Positions 1-15,783 of a stretch of DNA of 64,000 nt are shown piece by piece. The stretch spans positions 6,517,669 through 6,581,668 of the forward strand of contig OZ005701.1 of the NCBI GenBank assembly GCA_963930775.1, read 5' to 3'. The number at the start of each line of letters is the position of its first letter. The first letter of the stretch is position 1. Source of the stretch: Cliona cf. orientalis. Lineage: Eukaryota > Porifera > Demospongiae > Clionaida > Clionaidae. The notes below the pieces were generated by a model. The model was not told the DNA's origin, ran no database searches, and was given only the letters and a program-made list of their open reading frames with translations. The position numbers and the translations under genes were made by a program.

Positions 1-1
1 G

Positions 2-310
2 ACGTATAATGGACCGTTTAAGGTGGTTGACCGCAAAACACGGCATTTTGTTATCGCTCGTAATGATGGTCGAACAGATACAGTTTCCATCGATCGCTTG
101 AAACCTGCCTATTCAATAGTATCATCGGACACTGACATTGAACAATCTCCTTCCTCATCATCATCATCATCATCATCATCATCCCAACCTCATATTCCCT
201 CATCACAGTCACACTCTGTCACCCCCATACTTCCCCCACTCACCCATACCAGGTCCGGACGACATGTTCAGTTACCTGATCGCCTTAGTCGCACAATTTC
301 TTTCACATAA
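2..310 (+). CDS. pol polyprotein C-terminus (integrase C-terminal region), partial
   Basis: An open frame enters from the left edge. It reads YNGPFKVVDRKTRHFVI, then GRTDTVSIDRLKPAY, the GPF/Y and SIDRLKPAY motifs that close the integrase domain of Ty3/gypsy polyproteins. A low-complexity Ser/Pro tail follows, including a run of serines encoded by TCA repeats at about 154-184, and the frame stops at 310. The integrase C-terminal domain helps join element DNA to the host chromosome. Only about 102 residues are visible, so whether the full element is active cannot be judged. The overlapping His-rich frame here is an artefact of the same TCA repeat. Confidence 0.7.
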   Translation, partial: TYNGPFKVVDRKTRHFVIARNDGRTDTVSIDRLKPAYSIVSSDTDIEQSPSSSSSSSSSSSQPHIPSSQSHSVTPILPPLTHTRSGRHVQLPDRLSRTISFT

Positions 311-348
311 TTTTTCTATCATTCCTTTCACTCACTGGGGGGGAGTTA

Positions 349-517
349 TGTAGCAATTCCTTATTATTATCATTCTTATCTATACTCTTTGTATCACATC
401 ACGTGATTACTGACTGTGTGTGCATGACTTAGCACGTGTTAATATTCAGATAATAATTATTATTGAGATCAAGAAAGTAGAGTCTAGATCGAGATTCAGT
501 TACTCATCTAGCCTACA
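349..517 (+). repeat. presumed 3' long terminal repeat
   Basis: This segment starts right after the purine tract with TGTAGCAATTCC and ends CATCTAGCCTACA, giving short inverted ends TGTAG/CTACA. It is 169 bp, A+T-rich and non-coding. The boundary at 517 is supported by comparison with the paralogous sequence near 15748-15780, which has the flanking bases but no LTR. No second LTR is in the window to confirm it. Confidence 0.65.
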
Positions 518-545
518 GTATCTGAATGTTAAGCGGACTACTGCA

Positions 546-1332
546 TTAGCTGGGGCTTGGAAATGGCTCTTCCTCAAGAATAGAGTCACGAAGAGTTGTG
601 TAGGAAACTGTAGTGGGCTTTTTGATGGTCTTACGACGTCGTTTGACAAGCATGCTCTTCTTGTATTTCAACTTGTAGCTCCGATAAGTGGTGTAAGGAA
701 TAGCTCGGACTACTAACAATACGATTATGATGCAAAATTTTACAACTGCAGCACCAGTGGATGCTATAGTAATATAAGCAATTTCCTTTGATTGTTCTCG
801 CTTGTAGGTATAACTATTTGTAGTGCTATCCACATAGAGCACAGCACCACTGAGTATCACAAGGTTGACAAGGAAAGCACTGTGGAGTGCAAAGACAGCT
901 AAGCTCCTTTGAGGGCGGGCAACGGACATGTAGCCTAGGAGTAACACAGTGGTGATCAAAAGTACCAAGGTGGCACCACGTTCAGAGATGGCAAATGGTA
1001 TCAGATAAAGAAAGGCACGAGCAATAAGCAAAACACCAGGCCAGTAGTGGTGCCGATTTTCAATGGAAGCAAAGTATGAATCAAAGATGGGATGAAACCT
1101 TGTAAAATAGGGAAGATTGCGTATCAGCCTGCCCAAAAGAAGCAGCAGGACATATGGGAGGCACAGGCATAGTGCCACCAGAGCAACAAAAAAGAGAAAG
1201 AAATGAGGGAATCCACAGTAGTTGAGAGTTCCATCCACGACCCACACTATGACACGACATATTAATTGTTTGTTGTCAAAGTGGTCCAGATGTGCATACG
1301 ATAGGCTCAAGATGATGTTGCGCAGGAGCTTA
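546..1332 (-). pseudogene. truncated C-terminal copy of the beta-helix/polytopic membrane gene
   Basis: The minus strand encodes about 262 residues that match, almost residue for residue, positions about 752-1018 of the intact protein at 15784-18840, from KLLRNIILSLSYAH through to LEEEPFPSPS and the same stop. Relative to the intact gene, four residues are missing near the cytoplasmic tail (IPYSEFRTTYR versus IPYTTYR). Homology stops abruptly at about 1325-1332 in AAGCTCCTGCGCAA; upstream of that lies carrier-gene sequence. The signal peptide, the beta-helix and the first membrane segments are absent. The open frame can be extended to 1448, but in a frame that makes no sense for the carrier, so I treat this as a 3' gene fragment, not a working gene. 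The near-identity suggests a recent copy. Confidence 0.8.
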
Positions 1333-2070
1333 GCGTGGATTTGCCAAACAGTGTACAATTCTCTCCATGATGTTGAGATTATCAAGAAACTGGTTGAATG
1401 CTTTAAAGTTAGCATAACTAACTTCACGTGCATGTGAGCCGCTAGCAACCTGGCAATTTGGTGGAGAGAGAGGCAGAAAAGTAGAGGGGGAGGGAGAGAG
1501 AAAGAAAGGGACAGAGATAAAGAACGTAATAACTATGTGTGAATTATAAGCATTACATTGATCGGAAGCTATTGATCTGAACATGTATCAATAAACATCA
1601 TCCATTTTACACTGTTTGACAACTCACATGCAGCCAGAAGGTGGTCCTGAACATACTCTGACATTCTGAATCCTCTTATGGTCTTCATGAGAGAGAACAA
1701 AGTCGAGTGCTGGGATGGTGGCACTGTGGTTGGAATCAACCCCAGCAAAAGCTTGACGGGCATGCTCAGTAGGTAGACTCTGCACCAGTATGTGGTGTGG
1801 GGGGAGGGGGGAGGAGAGAGGGAGGGGATGGGGGGGGGGGGAGGTTGTGTAACATTGTATCAATTATAAGGGGAGAAACATGGAGAAAGAGGGAGAGAGA
1901 ACGTAAAATATTAGCCACACTGCATACCCAGATCTCCGCCCACAACCATCTCACCGAAACTAATTCTTCCTTTATTGTCAACATCGAATAGTTTGAAGGC
2001 TAGTTGACTGATGACGTCAGGAGTGCAGAGGAGAGACTCAAACGTACGGAACTCAGAAAAAGAAATCAAC

Positions 2071-3037
2071 CTGCAGGTAAACATGTATATGTACATGTTA
2101 CAATATCAGATGACTTTAATGAGCAAGATACGAATACAAGACATGGACAGAATGCTTTAGCTCGAGAGCCTTTGTCAGCTGTATGGCCAGCCTGATAACA
2201 AATATAGCAATGAGTCTCTACAGAATTGCAAAATGAAAATTGAATCCTAGCTATTAAGCAATCGTACTACATCTGGATTGTAATTATTCACTGGCTAGAT
2301 TACTGTGATCTTAATTAATAGCTAGTTCCTACGTGATTTGGAAGCCCTCAGGGCTCCGTAGAACCCTCACTTTGCTGGGGATTCTACAAAGAGCACTATG
2401 GTCATCTATCAAACTCCTGTAAGAAATCCTCCAAAACATTGTCCAATTCTTAAGCATGCAGAGTTACACTGGGTATGATAGAGCATACCCAAAAGACACC
2501 CGCCCCCTTATTACAGACAAAAGGCACATGCTACCAGTAGCTACATGGAGTTCCCAAAATTACACTGGTCATAGGGACACATGTTGTGCATGTGGTGAAC
2601 TGGTGCATAATCTCATCACTGCCACCAGTGAAGTAGTGCAGTGTGGCTACCACATGAAAGGAAGGGGAGACACTGACCACATGAGCCATAGCACATGCCA
2701 CTCAAATAATACTACGTGCAGTCCTTTGACTATAGTTCTCACCAGGTCATGAAGATTGAAGCTCACAAGCTATGTATATAAATGAAGTGCATGTGGAAGG
2801 TACTCTTTGACTAAATCAGAGATATTACATCGATAATTTAGCTGACAAGACTTTACAATGCACCATAGCTTTACATGGATTGGTATACATGTATGTATAT
2901 GTGCAGTATAACTTATTATACATGTACTTATCACTGACTGTCATCTATTACAATGGATTGGAGCTACATGTACATTGTACATGTACGTGTACGTGCACAT
3001 GTACAGTACATGGACGAGTGTGAGTTTGAGGCCCTAC
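2071..3037. other. intron of the carrier fragment; no gene seen
   Basis: This stretch lies between two carrier exons. It is A+T-rich, with short tacatgtac-type runs near 2890-3010. The only open frames are short and show no recognisable domain. Confidence 0.6.
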
Positions 3038-3228
3038 CTTGTTTTATTAGTGTCTGCGACGTCGGCCAGGAACCTGATGGTGTCAGCGTCGTCCCCGGGA
3101 CTGGCCAGCTGAAGGTAGCGACACACAAAGTCCTCGTGGCTCATAAACCACTCCCCCTCCTTCTCAACTGAAGCATACTGTTCAATAGAGAGACATCGGG
3201 AACATAGTATTACATGTACATGATCAAA

Positions 3229-3330
3229 ATCTCTACTACCAATCCCAAACCTAAGGGGCAATCATTCCATTGCCTGCTCAGGCAAGCCTAATTTCAGAAA
3301 AAGGCCACCTTACGTGCCTATAGGAACCCA
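3229..3330 (-). repeat. dispersed repeat, copy 1
   Basis: The reverse strand reads GCTTGCCTGAGCAGGCAATG and then GGTTTGGGATTGGTAG. The same pieces occur on the plus strand at about 50100-50160 in HAT1 intron 7, with a few mismatches. No terminal repeats are evident. It could be a SINE-like family; two copies are too few to say. Confidence 0.5.
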
Positions 3331-3726
3331 GCTTTCCATAGCACTGTCTCATACTAGCAGGAAGTCAAGGTTAGCGTGGTGCCCAGCCTGTTAGTTGTAC
3401 ACACACAGCTGCCTAGGTAAACTATTCTTGAAGTGAAATGAGGACACCCCTTTAATTATTGACATCACAATACCCTCGTACAGTTTATGCTTGGATCGTT
3501 TAATAATATACACACTTGAAGTAAGGATATCTGCTATTGAGTAATACTATAATTATATAAATGCAAGCAACTGGCTCACAGTCTGTGTCTGAACACGATC
3601 TAGCACTAAGAGAATATTCAACTTGAAAGAAGTGTGAAATAACATTCAACATGTAGGCTGGAGGCACTTGTGAAGCCTTCACATTGTAATCACCTGGCAA
3701 AAAGCCTTGCTAGAATCAATGCAACT

Positions 3727-4829
3727 GGCTGATGGCACATTTAGGGGAGTACTGAAATGACGTCATCATAATAATATAATTATTATGTATAATATTAATA
3801 TGTATGTATATGTATATGTAGTGGACAGGCAGTGATACTAAGACAATGGGACAGTATGACAGTGAGACACTAAGATAGTTTGACAGTAAGACAATGGGAC
3901 AATAAGACAGAGGGACAGTATGACATGTACAGTGCGACAGTAAGACAGTGGGACACTAAGACAGTGGGACAGTATGACAGTGAGACACTAAGATAGTTTG
4001 ACAGTAAGACAATGGGACAATAAGACAGAGGGACAGTATGACAGTGGGACAGTGCGACAGTAAGACAGTGGGACAGTATATGAGTGTATGATAGTGGGAC
4101 ACTAAGACAGTGGGACAGTAAGATAGTGGGACAGTGCGACAGTAAGACAGTGGGACAGTATGAGTGTATGATAGTGGGACACTAAGACAGTGGGACAGTA
4201 AGACAGTGGGACACTAAGACAGTGGGACAGTAAGACAGTGGGACAGTATGACAGTGAGACACACAAAAGTACAGTAGCTAAGACCGGGACAGTAGCTAGC
4301 TATGCATAAGACAGTTGGACAGTATGACATGCTGTCCCACAGGCTGTCATTGTAATAGCCCTACTGTCCCACTGTCTTAGTGTCTCACTGTCATACTGTC
4401 CCACTGTCTTACTGTCACACTCCCACTGTCTTACTGTCACACTGTCCCACTGTCATACTGTCACACTGTCCCACTGTCATACTGTCCCACTGTCTTACGG
4501 TCACACTGTCCCACTGTCTTAGTGTCCCACTGTCATACTGTCCCTCTGTCTTACTGTCCCACTGTCTTACTGTCAAACTGTCTTAGTGTCTCACTGTCAT
4601 ACTTACTGTCAAACTGTCTTAGTGTCTCACTGTCATACTGTCCCACTGTCTTAGTATCACTGCCTGTATGTATGTACATGTATATATCACTATGTACATG
4701 TACATGTAGTGACTACATATACATGTACATAGTGATATATACATGTACATACATATTAATAATATTATACATATAATATTATTATTATGATGACATCATT
4801 TCAGTACTCCCCTAAATGTGCCATCAGCC
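3727..4829. mobile_element. foldback element with inverted 8-bp-unit minisatellite arms
   Basis: The ends are inverted repeats: the left starts GGCTGATGGCACATTTAGGG and the right ends with its reverse complement, with pairing continuing to ATGATGACATCATT-type sequence. The element is flanked by a perfect 8-bp direct repeat ATGCAACT (3719-3726 and 4830-4837). Inside, a left arm (about 3828-4329) is a tandem array of 8-bp monomers of the form GACAGTNN. After a short centre (about 4330-4350) the right arm (to about 4667) is the reverse complement of the same array. No coding sequence is present. The 8-bp duplication resembles hAT-type integration, and the architecture resembles Drosophila FB elements; both comparisons are inference. 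It sits in intron 1 of the decayed carrier gene. Confidence 0.82.
3828..4667. repeat. inverted minisatellite, 8-bp monomer GACAGTNN
   Basis: On the plus strand the left half reads GACAGTGG GACAGTAA GACACTAA and so on. The right half reads the complement (CCACTGTC, TTACTGTC). The two outer ends match each other (ACAGGCAGTGATACTAAGAC against its reverse complement), so the array is a single large hairpin. Open frames inside it are repeat artefacts. Confidence 0.85.
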
Positions 4830-5272
4830 ATGCAACTGCTTTAGCCAAATAGTTCTATTTTAGGTCGTTGAAATCGGCTCGGTGCCAATACTACAAAGTT
4901 TCCCATATTCCATCCCTCACCTTTCTAAATATCTCTCAAGTTCTTCTTTAGTTGACCTCTTTAGTGTCTGATCGGCTGCCATGGCCTATAAATCTCTGAA
5001 AAGCTGTCCTGGATTATGGATTGGAAGGTAATTTGCAACTATGGGAGCGTCTTGTGGCTTGCGGCGTGCTCTGTGCCAAGATTCGGTTTCTCTTGAGCTA
5101 GCTCAGTGGTGTGTTGTTTGAGCAGCTCCAAACAACGCGCAGCATGCAATCAATGCGTGTGTTGTGGTTTATTCATTGACACATGTTCAACACGTGGAGA
5201 CACGCCCCTCTTAATTCCACATTCCATACCAGCTCGCCCAATGCGCATGCGTTATTACAAACACGTGTAGAC

Positions 5273-5289
5273 ATGGCTACCGTCCAAAA
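5273..5289 (+). other. detached first codons of the NLR gene
   Basis: ATGGCTACCGTCCAAAA (5273-5289) ends exactly at the left edge of the large foldback element. The last eight bases, GTCCAAAA, recur at 11107-11114 at the right edge. Reading from this ATG across the duplicated 8-mer into the sequence at 11115 gives M-A-T-V-Q-N-I-L-L-L-I-V-A-I-L-L, in frame with the 1.4-kb-residue NLR ORF, and this supplies the missing start codon. This is strong evidence that the two pieces were contiguous before insertion. Confidence 0.85.
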
Positions 5290-11106
<5,817 letters not shown>

Positions 11107-11118
11107 GTCCAAAATATC

Positions 11119-14100
11119 TTGCTTCTTATAGTGGCCATTCTTTTGATCCCCTCAGCCACATCAAAAAACCCCGAGTGCAGTCCAGCAAATGAAAAAGGCC
11201 ACTGCAACTCACAGAATGATGCTGAGCTGTCCAGTGGTTCACAAACTCAGAGTTCAGGCTCCACTCAAGCAGATAATGTTGATCCAAGTTGCCAGGAAGA
11301 AGATCAGCAATCATTGGAGTCAGCAGCCACAAGGAGATACTCGACTCATGACAGCAACCAAAATCATGCCATTGATCAGACGGAAACACAATTGTCGGAG
11401 GGCTCATCCAGTACCAAGAGTTGTTCATCATCTAATAGTAAAGATTGCAAAGCAGAGGATCACTCCATATTGATGACTGAACACTTTTCATCATCAATGA
11501 CAAAATCTGCTTGTGATCATGAAGCAAATGATCAACCACAAGCAGACACCCAGACTGTCATTTTGGAAGCTCCTACATTACCCCTACTGATTCAAGAACC
11601 ACTCAATGTTATCGAAAGGATTGGCAATGTTAAGAGTTCTGTATTTGTGACCATGATTCTAAACAACACATCAGGTCATAAAGTGGAGAGAATTATGGCC
11701 GATCATCCACAATGCCAGCTTTGCCAAGTCAAGGAGATCTTCAAGGACTGGCTACAAGGGCATGGAATGACACCCGTCACATGGAACACACTTATCGACA
11801 CCCTTAGACGTGGAGAATTACATACACTGGCTGATGATATATGCTCACATGTCAGTAGAAACGCTCTCTTTCTCCTTGCCGGATCAGACGCACACTGGGA
11901 TCCTGAAGTATACAGTGAAGTCACCCAAACATTGAGAGATCGATACCTTGATCAAAAGGTGGAATATGCCTACACAGGCTACACCTCCAGTATACTGTTT
12001 CTTGATGTCTTGCTGAAAAACACAACCTCAGGGGTTCCCATACCGAATAGCGTTTTTATTCAGAACTTGGATAAGTATTATAGACTATCCATCGCTGGAC
12101 AGGCTGGTGCTGGTAAAACGACATTACTGTGGTATATTGCAAAGGAGTGGGCAAACCACAGAGTGCTACAGTCAACATGTGATGTTCTATTTCTTGTACA
12201 ACTTGAACGCTTGCCAAAATCAAAAAGTTACACTTCCCTTAAAGAATTGTTTGAAGGATTGGGGTACCAGGATTTCGAAGTGAACATAAAGCAACTTGCT
12301 AGTGAGATTAATACGAGTCGAGGATCTAAAGCATGCTTTCTTATCGATGACTTTTCAAGCACTTACTCGGCTGGTGATACCAACTTTATTAACAACTTGA
12401 TATATGGCCTGCTTCCACTGTCTCATGTCATATTTACATCAAAACCGTATGTCACAAAGAAAAGTGACAGCATTGAGTATGTTGAGGTTCTTGGCTATAA
12501 GGACGAGGATCTTGAGAAGCACTTAAATACTCTCTGCAAAGATGAAGAGGTTAGGAAATCGATGTTAACACTGTGGAAGGAACAGCAAACTGTGCGAGAG
12601 ATGTGCCTCTTGCCTCTACATTTGGCGATGGTTATTGATTTGGTTAAGTATGACACTAAATCAACCAAGGATATAGAAACGAAGTTACACGGTAATGAAT
12701 TGAAAATAAAAACCAGAACTGACATCTACTTATCATCTATGAATCAAAAATTGGAGCATTTTGAATACTTCAGTGTCAAACAGTGCATTGTAGAGAAGCA
12801 GAGTGATCTTGATCCTCTGTGTAAGAACTTGAATAAACTGCTCAAAGTAGCATTTGATATGGTGTTTACTGGCCGGAACACATTCGATTATGATCCTAAT
12901 ATCCAAAATAGCCTTGCAAACATTGGTCTTATTACAATCACAAAATTAGATACAAAAGTTATAGGGAGAACTCAAGTACTGTACATATTTACGCATCCGA
13001 CATACCGTGAATTTCTTGCTGCTATCTATATGGCCACTTTACCTTTGGACCAACAATTGGCTTATATTACAATGTACGGTAAAGATGTGGCATTCAGTAA
13101 CGTTTGGCTCTTCTATTTTGGATTACCGTTTGAATACGGATATGAGACTGATATACCAGTTTTACTGAAACGATATTCTGCTCATTACAGCCATCGACTC
13201 CCAGCAGCCGGCATTTGTGATTTTGAATTTGAATCTCAATTCTTAGCTGTAGTAAGGGAAATTTATAGAGCAGATCGGAACCCCCAGCACATAGGATTTA
13301 TTACACTGTTAAAACAAGCAGGAATTGTCGTTAATTTCTCTCTTTGTTTGCAGCATAGTAGCTCGTATGAAATTAAAGATGAGAACTTTTTTAAGCGTTT
13401 ATTTTTTCAAGTATACAAGTTTCAATTTTCCATGGATATTAATGGCAGTATGATGGAGGTAATTACTTTTACGCTTGAGGATCAGTCTCAGTCTTACTTT
13501 CTAGAAAAAGAGTATCATCAGCTTATCACCTGTGCTCAATATAAAGAAGAATGTGAAGGTATTCATGGTATTACTGGTATCCAAGGTAATCCACGATCCG
13601 TAATAGACATCATAGAAGCTACTGAATATGTCCATCGACCAACAGCAGCAAGTGTACAAAGGGAAATTCCTTCTGTGACTTCACGTGAACTTAAAACTGA
13701 AGGATTTTGCAATTTATCAATGGTTATTCTTGAGAGCAACAACAATGAAATTGGAGTTCATGCAATGCAGTATGTTCAGCGTTCAAATTTATCACATCGT
13801 CTTGAAGTTGCACAAATGTCGCTCAGTTGTCACCTTCTTCCAGAAACATACGATATCAAATTGTTCTCTCGAGTGAACAATCTATATCTTGAATTGAGGA
13901 ATTGTGACAAACATACACTGAGTACACTACCCGCAGATGCACTTAAAGGGGTCTCATTGATTTCTCCTCACGATGAGATAAACTTAACTGGACATGGTAA
14001 TTTACAGTTTCTGTATCTAATAGAAATAAGTATTCATACAGCTAATATTGATCAGTGGGTGAAATATTTCAATGGCAATATGCACCTAAAGACTCTTGAA

Positions 14101-15375
14101 ATATCGGTCAGTGACATAAGTGAAAATATTGTCGAGAAATTGTTCAATAACTTGCCACAACGCTTAGAAAACTTGATATTAGAAGAAAATGTATTCTCTG
14201 ATCGTGTGCTTGACAGTTTATCCAAAGCTCTGACAAGACTCTCTGATTTAAGATCCCTCAGCTTATCCAATAACCTAATAAAAGGGAGCAGCCTTCAGAC
14301 GTTAGCTAAGGCGCTGAGCTCTCTACAGCATTTTCAATCCCTTGATCTTTCATATTCATCATCAATGAGAATTTGTGATGAAGGAATTGAAGCACTCGCT
14401 CAAGTCAAATCCTTAGAAACTCTTAACATTAAGGGATGTAGGATACCAGTAAGAATGAAGAAATCATTTGTCAAAGTGATTAAGAATCTTCCAAAGCTGA
14501 AATCTTTGCATTTTCGAATAGCCAGAGTTCCACAGCCACTTGATATACTGCACCTCGATGTGATAGATGAACTGCTACAAAGCCTACCAAAAAGCCTGAG
14601 GGGCCGTCGTATTAGCTTATCCCAGCTAACTGATTATTGTGAAGATCCACTGAGGTTGCGTGCTATGCTAAAAGTGCTATCACCACTCTATTTTTCTGTT
14701 GCAAAGGAAATGCTTAACTTTCCTGATGATGATATGCTAAATATGATCAACAAGTTAGTTTTTCCTGTTTTGAAAGCTAATATTTCTACATTTGGTGATG
14801 ATATTCGTGATTCTCTTACTACCTCTGTGGGCAATGACTCCTATACATTCAGTAATGAATACATTTCAGTTAGCATTCCAATGGGTGATGTAAAGGAACT
14901 AATTAATGATACTCTAGACTTGCTCTCAAATATGACTGTTAGGGATACTGTTTCAGAGAACCTTCGTTTTATGCATCATTATAAATTTACAAGAGTGCGT
15001 GACAATCCAGCTAGTGTGACGCGATTGAACAATGCATCATATCTGTTGATGAAGGCACTACATATGATAAACAAGATGTTAGGCACCTTAAAAGTCCATA
15101 CACACCAGAAACTGATTGATAGGTCACTTAAGTTCATGTCAGTACTGGAGTTGGCATCATACTATGTTCAAGAGATGACGCAAACTGACTATTACATACT
15201 AAATGAGAATGAAATATACGATCAGATATTGAATTATTGGTACGAGGCATACGAAGGATTTGACAGGAATGATGATTTTAATAACAATTTTTGGATCTCT
15301 CAAGACATACTGAACTTGTTTAAAGAAATGAGCTCTATGATAGAATTACAGAATCTCCAAGTGGAGTTTGTATAG
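11119..15375 (+). CDS. NLR-type protein (death-fold-like region, NACHT ATPase, leucine-rich repeats), 5' end split off by a foldback element
   Basis: One long intronless frame of about 1418 residues. A hydrophobic N-terminus (ILLLIVAILLIPSA) is followed by an acidic Ser/Gln-rich linker to about residue 170. A death-fold-like segment lies at about 204-240 (DWLQGHGMTPVTWNTLI). The NACHT module has a Walker A at about 327-335 (GQAGAGKTTL) and a Walker B at about 405-414 (ACFLIDDFSS). A long middle region leads to leucine-rich repeats at about 997-1137 (LRSLSLSNNLIKG). NLRs are intracellular sensors that oligomerise through NACHT. The frame has no ATG after its upstream stop until 11473; the real start is at 5273, beyond the 5.8-kb insertion. 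As it stands the gene is probably disrupted, unless the element is spliced out, is polymorphic, or an internal ATG (11473) is used, which would drop the hydrophobic N-terminus but keep all domains. Confidence 0.82.
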   Translation: MLLIVAILLIPSATSKNPECSPANEKGHCNSQNDAELSSGSQTQSSGSTQADNVDPSCQEEDQQSLESAATRRYSTHDSNQNHAIDQTETQLSEGSSSTKSCSSSNSKDCKAEDHSILMTEHFSSSMTKSACDHEANDQPQADTQTVILEAPTLPLLIQEPLNVIERIGNVKSSVFVTMILNNTSGHKVERIMADHPQCQLCQVKEIFKDWLQGHGMTPVTWNTLIDTLRRGELHTLADDICSHVSRNALFLLAGSDAHWDPEVYSEVTQTLRDRYLDQKVEYAYTGYTSSILFLDVLLKNTTSGVPIPNSVFIQNLDKYYRLSIAGQAGAGKTTLLWYIAKEWANHRVLQSTCDVLFLVQLERLPKSKSYTSLKELFEGLGYQDFEVNIKQLASEINTSRGSKACFLIDDFSSTYSAGDTNFINNLIYGLLPLSHVIFTSKPYVTKKSDSIEYVEVLGYKDEDLEKHLNTLCKDEEVRKSMLTLWKEQQTVREMCLLPLHLAMVIDLVKYDTKSTKDIETKLHGNELKIKTRTDIYLSSMNQKLEHFEYFSVKQCIVEKQSDLDPLCKNLNKLLKVAFDMVFTGRNTFDYDPNIQNSLANIGLITITKLDTKVIGRTQVLYIFTHPTYREFLAAIYMATLPLDQQLAYITMYGKDVAFSNVWLFYFGLPFEYGYETDIPVLLKRYSAHYSHRLPAAGICDFEFESQFLAVVREIYRADRNPQHIGFITLLKQAGIVVNFSLCLQHSSSYEIKDENFFKRLFFQVYKFQFSMDINGSMMEVITFTLEDQSQSYFLEKEYHQLITCAQYKEECEGIHGITGIQGNPRSVIDIIEATEYVHRPTAASVQREIPSVTSRELKTEGFCNLSMVILESNNNEIGVHAMQYVQRSNLSHRLEVAQMSLSCHLLPETYDIKLFSRVNNLYLELRNCDKHTLSTLPADALKGVSLISPHDEINLTGHGNLQFLYLIEISIHTANIDQWVKYFNGNMHLKTLEISVSDISENIVEKLFNNLPQRLENLILEENVFSDRVLDSLSKALTRLSDLRSLSLSNNLIKGSSLQTLAKALSSLQHFQSLDLSYSSSMRICDEGIEALAQVKSLETLNIKGCRIPVRMKKSFVKVIKNLPKLKSLHFRIARVPQPLDILHLDVIDELLQSLPKSLRGRRISLSQLTDYCEDPLRLRAMLKVLSPLYFSVAKEMLNFPDDDMLNMINKLVFPVLKANISTFGDDIRDSLTTSVGNDSYTFSNEYISVSIPMGDVKELINDTLDLLSNMTVRDTVSENLRFMHHYKFTRVRDNPASVTRLNNASYLLMKALHMINKMLGTLKVHTHQKLIDRSLKFMSVLELASYYVQEMTQTDYYILNENEIYDQILNYWYEAYEGFDRNDDFNNNFWISQDILNLFKEMSSMIELQNLQVEFV

Positions 15376-15783
15376 CTTGGAATTCTTAATGGCTTGGCTT
15401 ACTTCCAGTAAATTAAGCACATAACAATCCCCCCCCCTCAATAATTAAAACTGTACTGTATCCATTTGCATTGATATTCCCAACACACACTAGAGTGGTG
15501 TCAAATCAAATCATGTACGTATTACACCACATAATTTAATTTATTTGTGCTATGATAATAATAATAATTATTATTCTTCATTAAGAAAATTATTATTGAT
15601 TAGTGATTAGCTAGTGTCCTTAATTGCTCAGCAAATCTATTTGTGCTATACTGTAATCGATGATAATAATAATATTATTATTAGTAATCAATGATAGAGA
15701 TTAAAATTAAAGTATAAGAGGTCATGATTACAAACTGGTGCTATAATGAAAGTATCTGAATGTTGAGCTGATTGACTACTGCA
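15376..15783. other. intergenic, convergent 3' ends
   Basis: About 400 bp between the NLR stop and the minus-strand membrane gene stop. It contains a C-run, several ATAATAATTATTATT-type palindromic A+T tracts (about 15550-15600 and 15660-15690) and no open frame of note. The part from about 15748 onward matches the flank of the truncated copy at 518-545. Confidence 0.7.

Larger units (their letters stand above)
1..517 (+). mobile_element. 3' end of a Ty3/gypsy-type LTR retrotransposon
   Basis: The start of the window is the end of a pol reading frame. It is followed by a purine-rich tract (335-348, CTGGGGGGGAGTTA) and then by a presumed 3' LTR (349-517) that begins TGTAG and ends CTACA, the usual TG...CA retroviral-type ends. 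The sequence after 517 (GTATCTGAATGTT) resumes homology with the 3' flank of the membrane gene at about 15750, so 517/518 is the insertion boundary. The 5' part of the element and the left target-site copy lie outside the window. At 169 bp the LTR is short. The family assignment rests on the pol C-terminus only. Confidence 0.75.
1333..4982 (-). pseudogene. N-terminal fragment of an aralar/citrin-like (SLC25A12/13) carrier gene, decayed
   Basis: Minus-strand exons resemble the EF-hand half of the mitochondrial aspartate/glutamate carrier. Exon 1 (4921-4982) begins MAADQTLKRSTKEELERYLE. An exon at 3038-3177 encodes YASVEKEGEWFMSHEDFVCR. An exon at 1947-2070 encodes LISFSEFRTFESLLC and KLFDVDNKGRISF. 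One at 1628-1776 encodes EHARQAFAGVDSN and MKTIRGFRMSEYV, and one at about 1333-1452 encodes EVSYANFKAFNQFLDNLN. Several things are wrong. There is a +1 shift at about 1689-1698. Exons 1 and 2 join out of phase by one base. The EF-hand exon expected between 1776 and 1947 is missing. The whole carrier domain is replaced by the membrane-gene fragment. The family match is from remembered SLC25A12/13 sequence; the decay is read from the sequence. Confidence 0.72.

Noticed and set aside
138..353. Poly-His open frame
   Set aside because: It is the shifted frame of TCA repeats inside the pol tail.
546..1448. A complete 300-residue gene starting at 1448
   Set aside because: The first 40 residues are carrier-exon sequence read in the wrong frame; only the C-terminal piece is genuine.
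4380..4776. Leu/Ser/Cys-rich frames at 4380-4776
   Set aside because: They are the right arm of the smaller foldback element read as codons.
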